Assembly (NCBI GenBank): GCA_030062745.1
Contig: CP099845.1
Location: forward strand, 18,950,903-19,014,902
Length of the DNA: 64,000 bases
Direction of reading: 5' to 3'
From: Capitulum mitella
Taxonomy: Eukaryota; Arthropoda; Thecostraca; Pollicipedomorpha; Pollicipedidae
Shown here one piece after another: positions 12,045 to 21,423 of the stretch. Numbering within the stretch: position 1 is the first letter of the stretch; each line of letters starts with the position of its first letter. The position numbers and the translations under genes are program-made. The notes beneath the pieces were generated by a model. It did not search any database. It saw only the letters and a list, made by a program, of their open reading frames with translations, and was not told where the DNA came from.

Positions 12045-14870
12045 GCAGAAAGATAACGGTTCACGAAGAACATACAAGATGTGCATTCATAGCTCTTGCA
12101 AACAACTGACCAGAGGTCCATGTCGATGACAGAGGCCTAATGAACGAAACGAGATACGTGTATTACCTGCTGTATGCTCGACTGACTCATCCTAAGCGTC
12201 TGAGACGTGGAACCGGTAGAAACCTGAAAAATATCGGACGTGACCTGTAATCGCTGCTCGTTTCGCACGAAAAAAATAGCAAAGAAATTATCCACACTGT
12301 GCGCCTTGTTTTCCATGACGTGCAGTTCCCTCGACGAAGTTTTTACCAGAACTGAGAATAGGAGACGGAAAATGTATTCACCCTGTTATGACTCATGTCC
12401 AACCTTTTCACAGACTAGCAGCGCTTTATACCACATGCATTTCGAAAAACGGAGAATGTAAAACATGCTGCTTTTCGTGTTCCAAATACCATGTCAACTG
12501 ACTGTCCAGTGCCAACTACATAAGTGTTACCACGATGCTTAAACACAGTAAAAAATCAAAGGGCAAATGACGGGTGCCAAATGCGCATTTAAAAAATCCG
12601 TCTTACAGCCCACCTATGGAAGGTTTGTCCTCACCACCAACGACCTCTGCTCGCGCACCAAGATGATATTTCCCACGCACCGCCCAAAACTCCCGCCTGA
12701 CAGCCACCCACCGTCCGGCGGAGACGGACGGGGCGCCGCCGCAGTGAGCCGAACACTGCCGGAGCAGACCGCCCAGGGACCGCCGTCCACGACGTCCGCA
12801 CGGACCGCCAAAAACGACTGCCCGTGACCCTGCGGCCGCCGCGGCGCCTCCGGAGACGCCTCGGGGCAGACGGGAGGCGCCGGACGGTGAGCGTGCGCCG
12901 CTGAACTCCCGCCGTCAGCTGACCTTCCGGGTACGTGCCGGGCGTGAAGCAGATGGTGCGGTTCGGGTGTTCGTGCACGTTTTGCCGAGGTGCAGCCGCA
13001 GCTGTGCGGTTGACACGTAGACGTCTGAAAGTGGAGGGAGCGCTGCTACCGCGAACCAACGCGGCCTTATATTGAGCTTGCCTATTATCTTACTTATAAT
13101 CTGGTACATTGTCTACCTTCTTTATTACTGGGCCTCCTGTGGCTCTATATTTGTCTCCATTCAAATGATCCGCTTCCTATCATCACTTGACCTAGCTACA
13201 GGAATATTGTTTCCGCTACTCCGGAACAATAGTTCGGCATGAAACCAATGTTCCATGTGGTAGACTTGCACTATACGTACAGGGCATGGCTCTGCGCATT
13301 GCTACGAATTTGCCGTCAGGTGCTGTATCTGAGATGAAACTTTCCTCGAAAAACTAAGCGCAGTGAGTGCCGTCAATGAGATCGAAAGTTGCACCGTGGC
13401 ACATGGACTCGGACGGTGAACGTTGGACGAAAATATGCGGGAGGTTTGGCGGACAGACCGGACGACATCAGCTGAGCAGTCCTGGCGTGGGGAACAGCTC
13501 AGCGCTTTTCGTACGAAGAACACAGCTCAGGGATATGTGTTTTATTATGGATGAGTGCATCAGTCCATAGTAAATAGTAAGAAACCCGTTGCTGTTGAGT
13601 CGCATGACTGTTTCAGCTTCTGTCATTTGTCGAAAGCATTAGAAAAAGCACATTTAGTAATGACCATTTTATTCACGCCATAGGATGTTTCCTTCAGTTT
13701 CCGTTAAAAAGTGTCTGCAGTTACGTAGCTTATAAACGCATTATTAGGTAGTGGGGTTTCAGGAACTTCTTTTTAAAAGAGTATAGCGGCCATTATGCGT
13801 TTTATGTTAATAACATTAAATTTGCCACTAAATTCGCGGCGCAAATATAATGCCACTAACGACTAAACCTCAGCTTCAACGTGGTCATAATCAAAGGTGC
13901 AGCATAGCATAACGGGTGACGGACCGACCAATTTGGGGGCATTTTGGCACTGGACATCGCGTCGCGCATTGATGGGAAGAAGTTACCTTGAATGACTCTG
14001 ACAGTATAACCTACTTCAAGAATGCCCCTGTGTCCGCGTGATTGTAGTTGCACCAACAGTAAGAAAGCACTTCCGTCCGCATCTTCTCGTCCACTTTAGA
14101 TCTCCACCCAGCGCAAAACCAGACCAGTCAGCTTGCTGGCGTTGAGCTGGCAACGCGTGAGACCATAACGAGCGTGACCTCGACCCAGCGTCGGGGTGCG
14201 GCCGTGGCTTTACCACCGCTGACTTGTAACTGAGGCTGTTTACGGCCTCATTACCGTTGAGCTGTTTAACTGCACGTTTAACCGGGCTCTAAAGGCACCT
14301 CAGTCAAACGTAAAGTGTCAATGAATCCATGGTTTTTTATGTGTGCGTGTGTGTGCTTCTTCTGATCGGTGTGCTGCCCATATTTTGTCTTATTTTCTTT
14401 TTTCACCGTCCGTTTTTACCTCACTTTATCTATGTCCATTTGCTATATATAACGCAAAGCTGCTAAGCCTTGTTTCGTTTATGTGGATGACTTCAAATGC
14501 GTCAAATAAATGAATGAATTACAACGGCTACATTAGTACCTACCATAAAGCGAACACATTCTCACATGGATTCGAACTTGGATCAAGGACCCATGGAGAC
14601 AGAGGAGGATCTAGGATTTTGCTGGGGGCGGAGAACAGTCAACGTGGGACCCCCTTTCAACCCGGTCACCACATTTTTTTGCCCTTCAGATGCGAAAAAC
14701 ATTGATCCGACTGGGTCCAGGGGAGAACATTTGACTTAATTTGCCTTTTTAGCATATAAAGTATGCGAAAAAATTCTAGCAAGTCACAATTATTCCGGAA
14801 ATTTGGCGTTTTCGACCCACACAGTGGCCAAGATTTGACAGAAATGGCGGGATTTTAGGCGGCTGCGTCC
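12040..14870. other. intergenic region without a recognised gene
   Basis: I recognise no gene. A GC-rich stretch at about 12600-13060 has long open frames on both strands and splice-like ends on the minus strand (TTTCAG near 13022 and GGAAG|GTCAGC near 12920), but the peptide is not one I recognise. It could be an upstream exon of the GALNT gene or of another gene. A GTGTGTGTGT-like run sits near 14340. The remainder is AT-rich and featureless. Confidence 0.4.
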
Positions 14871-14879
14871 CTTTTTCTA

Positions 14880-15228
14880 TCTGAAATGGCTTGTCTGTGT
14901 CTGGTCCAGGAGCCCTTCTGCCCCTCGTAGTTTCTGGCACTTTTTGCCAGTTTAGGTGAGTTTCCTCTTGCGCTTACAGCGACACTTTTGGTCGTCTCGG
15001 GTCATCTGTCGTGCCAGGTCCCTCTAGTGGTTTCAGATTCCTTTTACAGTTTCTCGAGTCCACTGGAATGTCTCAGGCGCTCCTTTGGCAGCTCCAGGGG
15101 CGCCTCGGATAGTTTAAGGAACCCATATGGGAGTATCAGGGGCGCTTGAGCTACCTCGGTTTTCCTCCTGTCGCCCCTGGAACATTTCTGTTGTCCGAAA
15201 AGCCCCTCGGGTAGTAACAAGGGCTCAC
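14880..15228. repeat. degenerate GC-rich minisatellite, left part
   Basis: The stretch is built of diverged units around GGGGCCCCTCTGGCAGTTTC with a period of roughly 30-35 bases. The same repeat resumes on the far side of the transposon at 19132, so the two parts look like one array split by the insertion. Confidence 0.65.
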
Positions 15229-15233
15229 TATAA
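15229..15233. repeat. target-site duplication, left copy (TATAA)
   Basis: TATAA directly precedes the left terminal inverted repeat and is identical to the five bases directly after the right one. Insertion into TATAA with 5-bp staggered cuts is the simplest reading. Confidence 0.75.
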
Positions 15234-15295
15234 GTAGAGGGGGGACTAAAACCAATTTTTATCTTCTACAAGCTGATTCTAATGTGGTTATGTAT
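15234..15295 (+). repeat. left terminal inverted repeat
   Basis: It begins GTAGAGGGGGGACT. After this 14-bp perfect block it pairs with the right end through TTTTT, TTCTACAAG, ATT and TGTGGTTA, with small gaps. It lies 3' of the ORF. Confidence 0.85.
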
Positions 15296-15478
15296 TCTGA
15301 TTATGATTCTGGTCTTTATTTCGTGATTTTACCTTGTTTTAACCCTCCACACGAAGCATTTGACTTTTACCTATAGGTATGCCGTGCGGCGTACAGTGTA
15401 CATTATACTAGCGTGAGAAAACGACCGTGTTCTGACGCCTTCAGATATATTTCTTACGAATAACTACTCGTATCTACT

Positions 15479-18295
15479 CTATTCCATCCCGATTCTGCTA
15501 AGTGCATCCTTGAAGTCGTTTATGTCCATGTTGACCTTGCAGCTGATCTTACTGAGATAGGTGGTGAGGTTCACAGCATACTCGGCTGAGGTTAGATTTC
15601 TTCCATTCTTCTTGAGACGGAATACGTCGCTGGCCTTCGGGAAGGACAGCGAAGAGTTCTTGGCATGTCTGACTTCCACGTAGAGCCTCTTGTTCTTGGT
15701 GATGTCCTCTAGGTCAGGGTTCTTCAGGAACTCCTCCACTTGCTCTGGTCTCGTAAATGGGCCTCCTAACTCGGTGAGGTAAGCCAGGTCACAGTTTCTC
15801 TGCTTGTCCTGGGCGATGCTTGCGAGTTCCCTGTCCTCCATTCCTTCCTTCTTGAGCTTTGCCTGTTTTTCTTCCCATGCTTCAAGGATAGCTGGTACGG
15901 CTCCACCCCTCTTGGTCATTTTCTTGAACGTGCCGGTGACTTCGCTTCCCTCCAGCAGTTCAGCAGCTTTGGCTTTGATCAAGGAAGAGCTAACTGACCT
16001 GATTTCTTTAGCTCCTCTGACCTTCAGCCCATAGTTCACGGAGCCGACGGCTCTCTCGGCATCAAGGTTGTGCACCGGCGCCTTCTTGAGCTTATCTTGG
16101 TCCAAACTCCTGATGTTCGCGTTGTTGTCCTCGTCATTCTCCGCCTCCCCAAAGCCAAACATCTCGCCACGCTGGTGCTTCCAGCCCGCGGCCAGCTTTG
16201 GGAGGAGGAGCTCCAGGGTCTTGCAGATTTCCTGTCTGTACTGTTCGATGATCTGGATGGTCGGTTCCAGGAGGGAGGGTGAGTACAGGCAGTGGTTGAA
16301 CCTTGCTTTGGAGATGAATGAAAACGCTGGAGAGGCGAAGTCGATGAGAACCTCAGGCTTGGTCGTCATGAGGTCCATGTAGAGGGTGGGGAAAGCCTCT
16401 ACCAGAGTCTCCCAGGTTGTGGAGGAGGAGGTTGTCAGGCTCAGGTAGAGCTCCACCAGGTGCACCCCGATGATGACAATCACGGCAGCCAGTACTCTCA
16501 GGTACTCCAGGCCCTCGAAGCTGCGGATGATGCAGGCCAGGCTGTTTGAGATGTTACTGAATTTGGAGAGGAAGTCTGATACGTGTTTGTCCAGGAACAG
16601 GGCGATGAGGGCAGTGTATACGAGGCTATTGAACCGCTCCTTCTGGAGTCTCTTGGCAGGGTTTTTGAGAGGGAAGATGAAGATGTCGAACTCTTTGGCG
16701 TAGTTCCAGGATTTATGGTCAAAGTCGTGCGTGACGAGCCTCATCAGACAGTTCATCCACTGCTCCACGACTGACTCCTGGACGTCGGAGAGTGACACAG
16801 CGAAGACAGAGAAGATCTTGCTGGGGCCAATCGTGATGTCTATCTGCTTACAGAACTTCTGGAGACACCTATTGAACATACAGGCGGGATGGACTTGGCA
16901 GATGAGATGCGAGGGGGTATGATCAGTCTCCAGAGCAGCTGACACCAAGTCATCAACCATCAGGTTGTGGGCAGTGGAATCCATCATCGTGAAGTCGATG
17001 CGGCGCCAGAGGTCTTCAGAAGAGACTCCACTGACGGCACTCAGTATGGCCAGGATGGTGAGCTTGAGCTGCGCCAAGTTTTCCCTTGTCTCAGAGGAGA
17101 TACTGAGGGTGGGGAAAGGGAAGAACTTTCCATCAATAGTGGCGCCCTGAACGGAAAAAGAGCCAGCACCTTGCTTCTTCGAGCCGTCATCATGATACGT
17201 GATCGTAGACTTCTCATCGCTTGCCATTATCTTCTCCACGAGCTTGCTCAGCGCCAGCGCCTCCCTCGCTTTTCCTGTCTCCCTGATAGATTTTTTGTCT
17301 GGCACCGTGTCTAGGTCGATGGTACTGTCATCATCATCAAATCTCTTCCATTTCAGGTTAAACAGCTCCTTAGCTATGATGATCGTGGAGCCGACGGCCT
17401 GCTCCTTTGACATGTGGAGCTCGGAGATGCACCTGTCTAAAGCAGTATAATATTCAGGTCGGACCTTCCTGATGCTGTGACGGACGTGTCGATAGCCGTC
17501 AGGAAGCTGCCCAGTGTTCTCTGCACTGCCCTCTTGTACAACATTCCTCTTCCTCTTCCTTGAGCTTCGTGACGAGTCCTCTTCCTCACTCGTAGTTTGC
17601 ATCTCTTCGTAGTCCGCATCTTCATTTTGAAGAATGTTCTGGTTCATATCTGCATATTCTTCAGCAACTTCGATCATCTCAAGCTGGTTCTTCTTCTCCT
17701 GCTCAGATTTCTCCAGTCTCTTCTGAAAGCTTGCCATGTCTTTCTTCCTCCTGGCGTCCTGAGCCAACCATTTCCTATCCACAAATGCCTCACAGTGACT
17801 CACACGCCTCCCCCTTATTTGATCGTTCCAGAAAAGCTCTTCGTCGTTGGTCTCCTGAACCCCATACAGCTCCTCCTGCTTCTTCCTGAAGGCGACGTCC
17901 AGGGTCCTTATATCAAGTCCTTGCTCCAGGCTCTTCGTGAAGGGATCCACCTTCTCGTTCACCCACTGCTCCGACATTCTGTTCTTGCGGTAGCTCTGCA
18001 GTTTTTTGAATTCGTCATATAGAACTAGGACCATCTTGGCTACGTTCTTAGGGTGTTTTGGATAGACATTGCACCACGTCCAGTGCTCACAAAGCTCCTC
18101 CGCCACCTGCAGCGCAGCCCAGTCCTTGCTCATGCGGATGAAGGATCCCTTAGGTCTGGGTACCAGGAACCAGATCATTCTTTCCAACACCTCTCTTTTT
18201 GTAGGCAGTTTGGATGAGGTGAACGTTTCTCTGGCGTGGATGGTGATAGGACCCAGGCACATGCTCCATTTAGAACGAGTTTGGAATGGATTCAT
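15479..18295 (-). CDS. DDE-type transposase of an unassigned superfamily (938 aa)
   Basis: This is the single ORF of the transposon, probably the enzyme that excises and inserts it. Residues 1-250 are charged and partly coiled coil, with an acidic patch and a basic nuclear-localisation-like run (RSSRKRKR) near 243-250. The catalytic fold can be read as a strand with DDGS (D369/D370) and then VQGATIDGKF, a second strand FTMMDSTAHN (D439), a C-x2-H motif (C466, H469), a helical insertion of about 270 residues, and then LDAERAVG with E747 as the likely third acid. C/D-x2-H after the second Asp is a known signature of several eukaryotic cut-and-paste transposases. There are no stops or frameshifts. 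TTTCAG ending 17 bases before the ATG could be a splice acceptor, so a short upstream exon is possible. The family name is not recognised. Confidence 0.78.
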   Translation of the reverse strand: MNPFQTRSKWSMCLGPITIHARETFTSSKLPTKREVLERMIWFLVPRPKGSFIRMSKDWAALQVAEELCEHWTWCNVYPKHPKNVAKMVLVLYDEFKKLQSYRKNRMSEQWVNEKVDPFTKSLEQGLDIRTLDVAFRKKQEELYGVQETNDEELFWNDQIRGRRVSHCEAFVDRKWLAQDARRKKDMASFQKRLEKSEQEKKNQLEMIEVAEEYADMNQNILQNEDADYEEMQTTSEEEDSSRSSRKRKRNVVQEGSAENTGQLPDGYRHVRHSIRKVRPEYYTALDRCISELHMSKEQAVGSTIIIAKELFNLKWKRFDDDDSTIDLDTVPDKKSIRETGKAREALALSKLVEKIMASDEKSTITYHDDGSKKQGAGSFSVQGATIDGKFFPFPTLSISSETRENLAQLKLTILAILSAVSGVSSEDLWRRIDFTMMDSTAHNLMVDDLVSAALETDHTPSHLICQVHPACMFNRCLQKFCKQIDITIGPSKIFSVFAVSLSDVQESVVEQWMNCLMRLVTHDFDHKSWNYAKEFDIFIFPLKNPAKRLQKERFNSLVYTALIALFLDKHVSDFLSKFSNISNSLACIIRSFEGLEYLRVLAAVIVIIGVHLVELYLSLTTSSSTTWETLVEAFPTLYMDLMTTKPEVLIDFASPAFSFISKARFNHCLYSPSLLEPTIQIIEQYRQEICKTLELLLPKLAAGWKHQRGEMFGFGEAENDEDNNANIRSLDQDKLKKAPVHNLDAERAVGSVNYGLKVRGAKEIRSVSSSLIKAKAAELLEGSEVTGTFKKMTKRGGAVPAILEAWEEKQAKLKKEGMEDRELASIAQDKQRNCDLAYLTELGGPFTRPEQVEEFLKNPDLEDITKNKRLYVEVRHAKNSSLSFPKASDVFRLKKNGRNLTSAEYAVNLTTYLSKISCKVNMDINDFKDALSRIGME

Positions 18296-19051
18296 CTTTC
18301 TTCTAGGATATCCTGAAACGAAAGCAAAAAAGGTTTTACAGGAGCACAGGCTTTCGGATATTAAGAGTAACGGACGGCATAGGGGAACAGGAACAATACA
18401 GGGACAGGAAGAGGTGAAACATATTTTTAGCTTTTCTCAGGATCCATGATAAGGAAACTCATCACAAATTACAAACCTTCACGTCAAACCTTTACTTTGG
18501 TCAAAACTTCTTTTGCAAATAAATCACAATAGAATAAAGATATCGCAAAATAAAAAGCGCAATGTGTTTGTCTTGTCAATGCGCATCTAATGACATGCAA
18601 CATGACCTCCACCGTGACCACTGGGTCAACACGTGACCTTGACCTGAGGTCAAATTTGAAATTGACCTTTCAATATTAAAACGTAGCCTGGCCGATGCGT
18701 CTTGACGAGAGGAACACGATGGGGTAACGTACATTCCTGTATCTCTATTAGATCAAACGCTATAAGGAAATACCCAAAGGTCAAAATTTGAGCTTTTCGT
18801 GACCTCAGAGGTCACCAATTATGGACCTGGGACCTTAAAAAGGGGTATCAGTCGCTTCCTCTCATCACGCCCAACACGCTCGTTTTGGTCCCGAGGCGAT
18901 AGCTCAATTAGGGGCCAAACGCAAGGGGTGTCATACCCCCTATAAGTCCGTGTTAGGCATGGGACACCCAGAGCAAGGGCGAAGGTTTAACCCATGATGT
19001 GGAGGGTTAAAGCAATACGCGTATTGTATTTAAATGTTCTCACTGGCTTAA

Positions 19052-19126
19052 GGACACCTAACCACAAATAAATTCACTTGTAGAAAAGTCCTAGCTATGA
19101 AAAACTTCCCTAAGTCCCCCCTCTAC
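19052..19126 (-). repeat. right terminal inverted repeat
   Basis: Read on the minus strand it begins GTAGAGGGGGGACT, identical to the left end for 14 bases, then continues with matching blocks. It is about 12 bases longer than the left repeat because of an insertion around GCTAGGAC. It lies about 760 bases 5' of the ORF start. Confidence 0.85.
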
Positions 19127-19131
19127 TATAA
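19127..19131. repeat. target-site duplication, right copy (TATAA)
   Basis: TATAA directly follows the right terminal inverted repeat and matches the left copy exactly. Confidence 0.75.
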
Positions 19132-20400
19132 GGCTCTCTGAGGTGACAGAGGAACCTCTGGCAATCCTCTAGCTCCTTTGGTCGTTTCAGATGTCTTGAC
19201 GTCTCAAGACTTAGTAGTTTCAGGGGCCCCTATTGCTAGAGGCTGCCCTTTAACAGTTTCAGAGCCCCCTTTCTAGCAGTTCCAGTTGACCCCCTGTTGC
19301 CCTAGGTGTCCCTGTTGAGTCGTCTCTACGAAGCATTTTTGCCGTCGCAGGGGCCCTCTGGCAGTTACAAAAGACCCCTTGGAGATTTCAGGGCCCCTGG
19401 GCAGTGCCATGGGCCCTCTGAACGTCTCCGGTGGTCTCCATGACTGTATCAGGGGTATTCCTCTGACACATGGGGTATATCTGGCAGTCTTAGGGCTCCT
19501 CTGGCCGCATCAGGGGGATCTGTTGGCGCTTCAGGAACCTCACTGGCAGTCTGAGGCGGATCTTTTCCTGCCAGGAGCCCGCTTAACACACTCGTGGCCC
19601 TCTGGCCACCCAGAGGCCCCATATGCCGTCTCAGAAGCCTGAGACGGTATATGGTATATCGTCTTTGCCTCGCAGGGGCGTTCCAACCCTTTTGGCGACC
19701 TCGGGGGCCCTTTGTCCTATAGGGGCCAGTTCTGCCGTCACAGCAAACACCCGACTTTCTCGGGACCACGTAACTGCATCAAGAACCCTTCAGGTTTTCA
19801 AAATGACCAGTGCGGCCTATTTGGCGTCTCTATCGAGGTGTAGAAAGTCATCGATGAATCCCCGTTCAGGGCCGGTCTGGTTGGCCAGTGTCTCCTTGTG
19901 CCAGGCTAGTCACCCGCCTGATTTCTTGCCCTCTGAGGGGTCTCTGGCACTTTTAGCGGTCTCATGAATCCTTTGTCTGGTTTGGCCCTCTGTTGCAGTC
20001 ATAGGGGCCCTTCTATCCATCGTAGGGGCCATCTTGCCACCTTAGGGTCTTATTAAGCCTCCAAGAGGTTATTATTTGAGGTATGTGTTATGTATGAGGT
20101 AAATATCTGACGGCATCAGCAGCCTTCAGCTTTTCCCGCAGACCTGTGAAATCCATACGGAATCTACACGACATTCCAGGGGTCCTATGCCGTCCTCAAT
20201 TTTCTGCCTCACTTTATCCTCATTTTGCCCGTCTCAGGGGTGCTGTGGCCCTGCTGGCGGTCTCAAGGGCATTCTGACGTGTTTGGATCCTGTTATGGTC
20301 TCATGGGTCTTTTGGGAGCCTCAGAGGCCCTGTGTGTCAAGGATCATCTAACCCTCCCAGGGGCCCCCTGACTGTATCAATAACCAGTTACGTTGTCATG
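19132..20400. repeat. degenerate GC-rich minisatellite, right part
   Basis: The stretch has many diverged copies of a unit like GGGGCCCTCTGGCAGTTTCA, often with 'TCAGGGGCC' boundaries. The period is about 30-35 bases with frequent indels. It continues the array seen at 14880-15228. Open frames through it are a by-product of the repeat. Confidence 0.7.
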
Positions 20401-21219
20401 CAGACTCCGTGAAGCTCATACGGCGCCCCTTCGTGGCCGCTCTTGAGTCTGAGAGGGACGCCTTCCAGGCCCCTGTCGTGGAGCCCTTCCTCAGGCCAAG
20501 GGGAGGGGCAATCACCCCCATCGACATCCCTCTTCCTGGGATCCGCGCCGATGGTCCAGAGTTGAGGCAGACGGATGTATTTTTTATGCGTTCATTTCTC
20601 TACAACTCGCATTATCAAAATTTGTCTTAAAAAACTGGCGGACACATCCCGAACCTCTCGCGTCCTCTCATACTGACTCCCCAAACCCTGTTATGCATGT
20701 GTGCGAATTTGGACTTTGTATGAAAAGTGAGTGGTAAACAGACATGATTTTTCAATAATTATGAGTGACGCTGCCACAAAGAAAATATATTTTGACATCT
20801 CCGTCGTAAATCATTCCATCCGCTTTTTCATTTCGATGCTCACCATGGACAGGGTAATTGCCATATTACAACAACGGAACCTCAGCAAGTAGAAAAATGA
20901 ATGGGTCAGCCAGATTTCGAATTCGTAGCTCCTTGCATCTGACCGCGCAACTCCTCGAAGCATGTGCGTTATTATCGTGTTATTGCAGTGATTACGTGTT
21001 GTTGATAACGAGTCATCAACTCGTGTCTGTGCCAAAAACTCGTTATGTGTGTTGTTTGGGTAGGCCGGTTAATTCTGCCCTATATGGGGAATTGAGAAGA
21101 ATACCCGTAAATGCATACGTAGAGCTGTCCCGTATTGCTTCAGTTCCAAGCAGCGAATTTGCTTTGTTCTAGATTACACTGGGCCACAGCCGGAAAAGTA
21201 TCCATCATAAGGTTGAAAT
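20401..21219. other. upstream region of ERLEC1
   Basis: No gene is recognised. The stretch should include the promoter and 5' UTR of ERLEC1. I see no TATA box at a fixed distance from the start codon, and no other element that I can name. Confidence 0.4.
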
Positions 21220-21423
21220 ATGAAATCTTTCGTACGATTATTTCTGTTCCACTTTGCTTTCGTCACAATATGCTGTGGTGTACAAGATGCTGAAAGTGAT
21301 GAAAAAACTCCTGAAAGTGGGGACTTTGCAAGCATTCCAGAACAAGCAGAAGTTCAAGCTTTCACAGTAGATGAGTCAAATTGGAAGATTGTTTGGCATG
21401 CAAGCTCAGAGTCAGCTCTGCTG
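21220..21423 (+). CDS. ERLEC1: ERLEC1 exon 1: signal peptide
   Basis: The exon begins at the ATG with a basic residue followed by a hydrophobic run, then an acidic stretch and FTVDESNWKIVW, the start of the lumenal domain. The donor is CTG|GTAAGG, phase 0. Confidence 0.93.

Larger units (their letters stand above)
15234..19126 (-). mobile_element. full-length DNA transposon with TIRs and intact transposase-like ORF
   Basis: The element is 3893 bp. Its ends are inverted: GTAGAGGGGGGACT at 15234-15247 matches the reverse complement of 19113-19126 exactly, and the similarity continues in patches for about 60-75 bases (shared TTCTACAAG and TGTGGTTA). TATAA stands immediately outside both ends (15229-15233 and 19127-19131) as a target-site duplication; because the outer base can be assigned either way, ATA is an alternative reading. 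Inside is one uninterrupted 938-codon ORF on the minus strand. The host minisatellite continues on both sides. I could not place the element in a named superfamily. Confidence 0.88.

Noticed and set aside
16068..16382. Plus-strand open frames inside the transposon
   Set aside because: They are shadows of the 938-codon minus-strand ORF.
15479..18295. A domesticated host gene or viral protein
   Set aside because: Matched terminal inverted repeats and a target duplication flank the ORF, and the DDE and C-x2-H motifs fit a transposase.
14900..20400. A CRISPR-like array, because of regular GC-rich spacing
   Set aside because: Units are degenerate throughout with no exact repeat separated by unique spacers, and the genome is eukaryotic.
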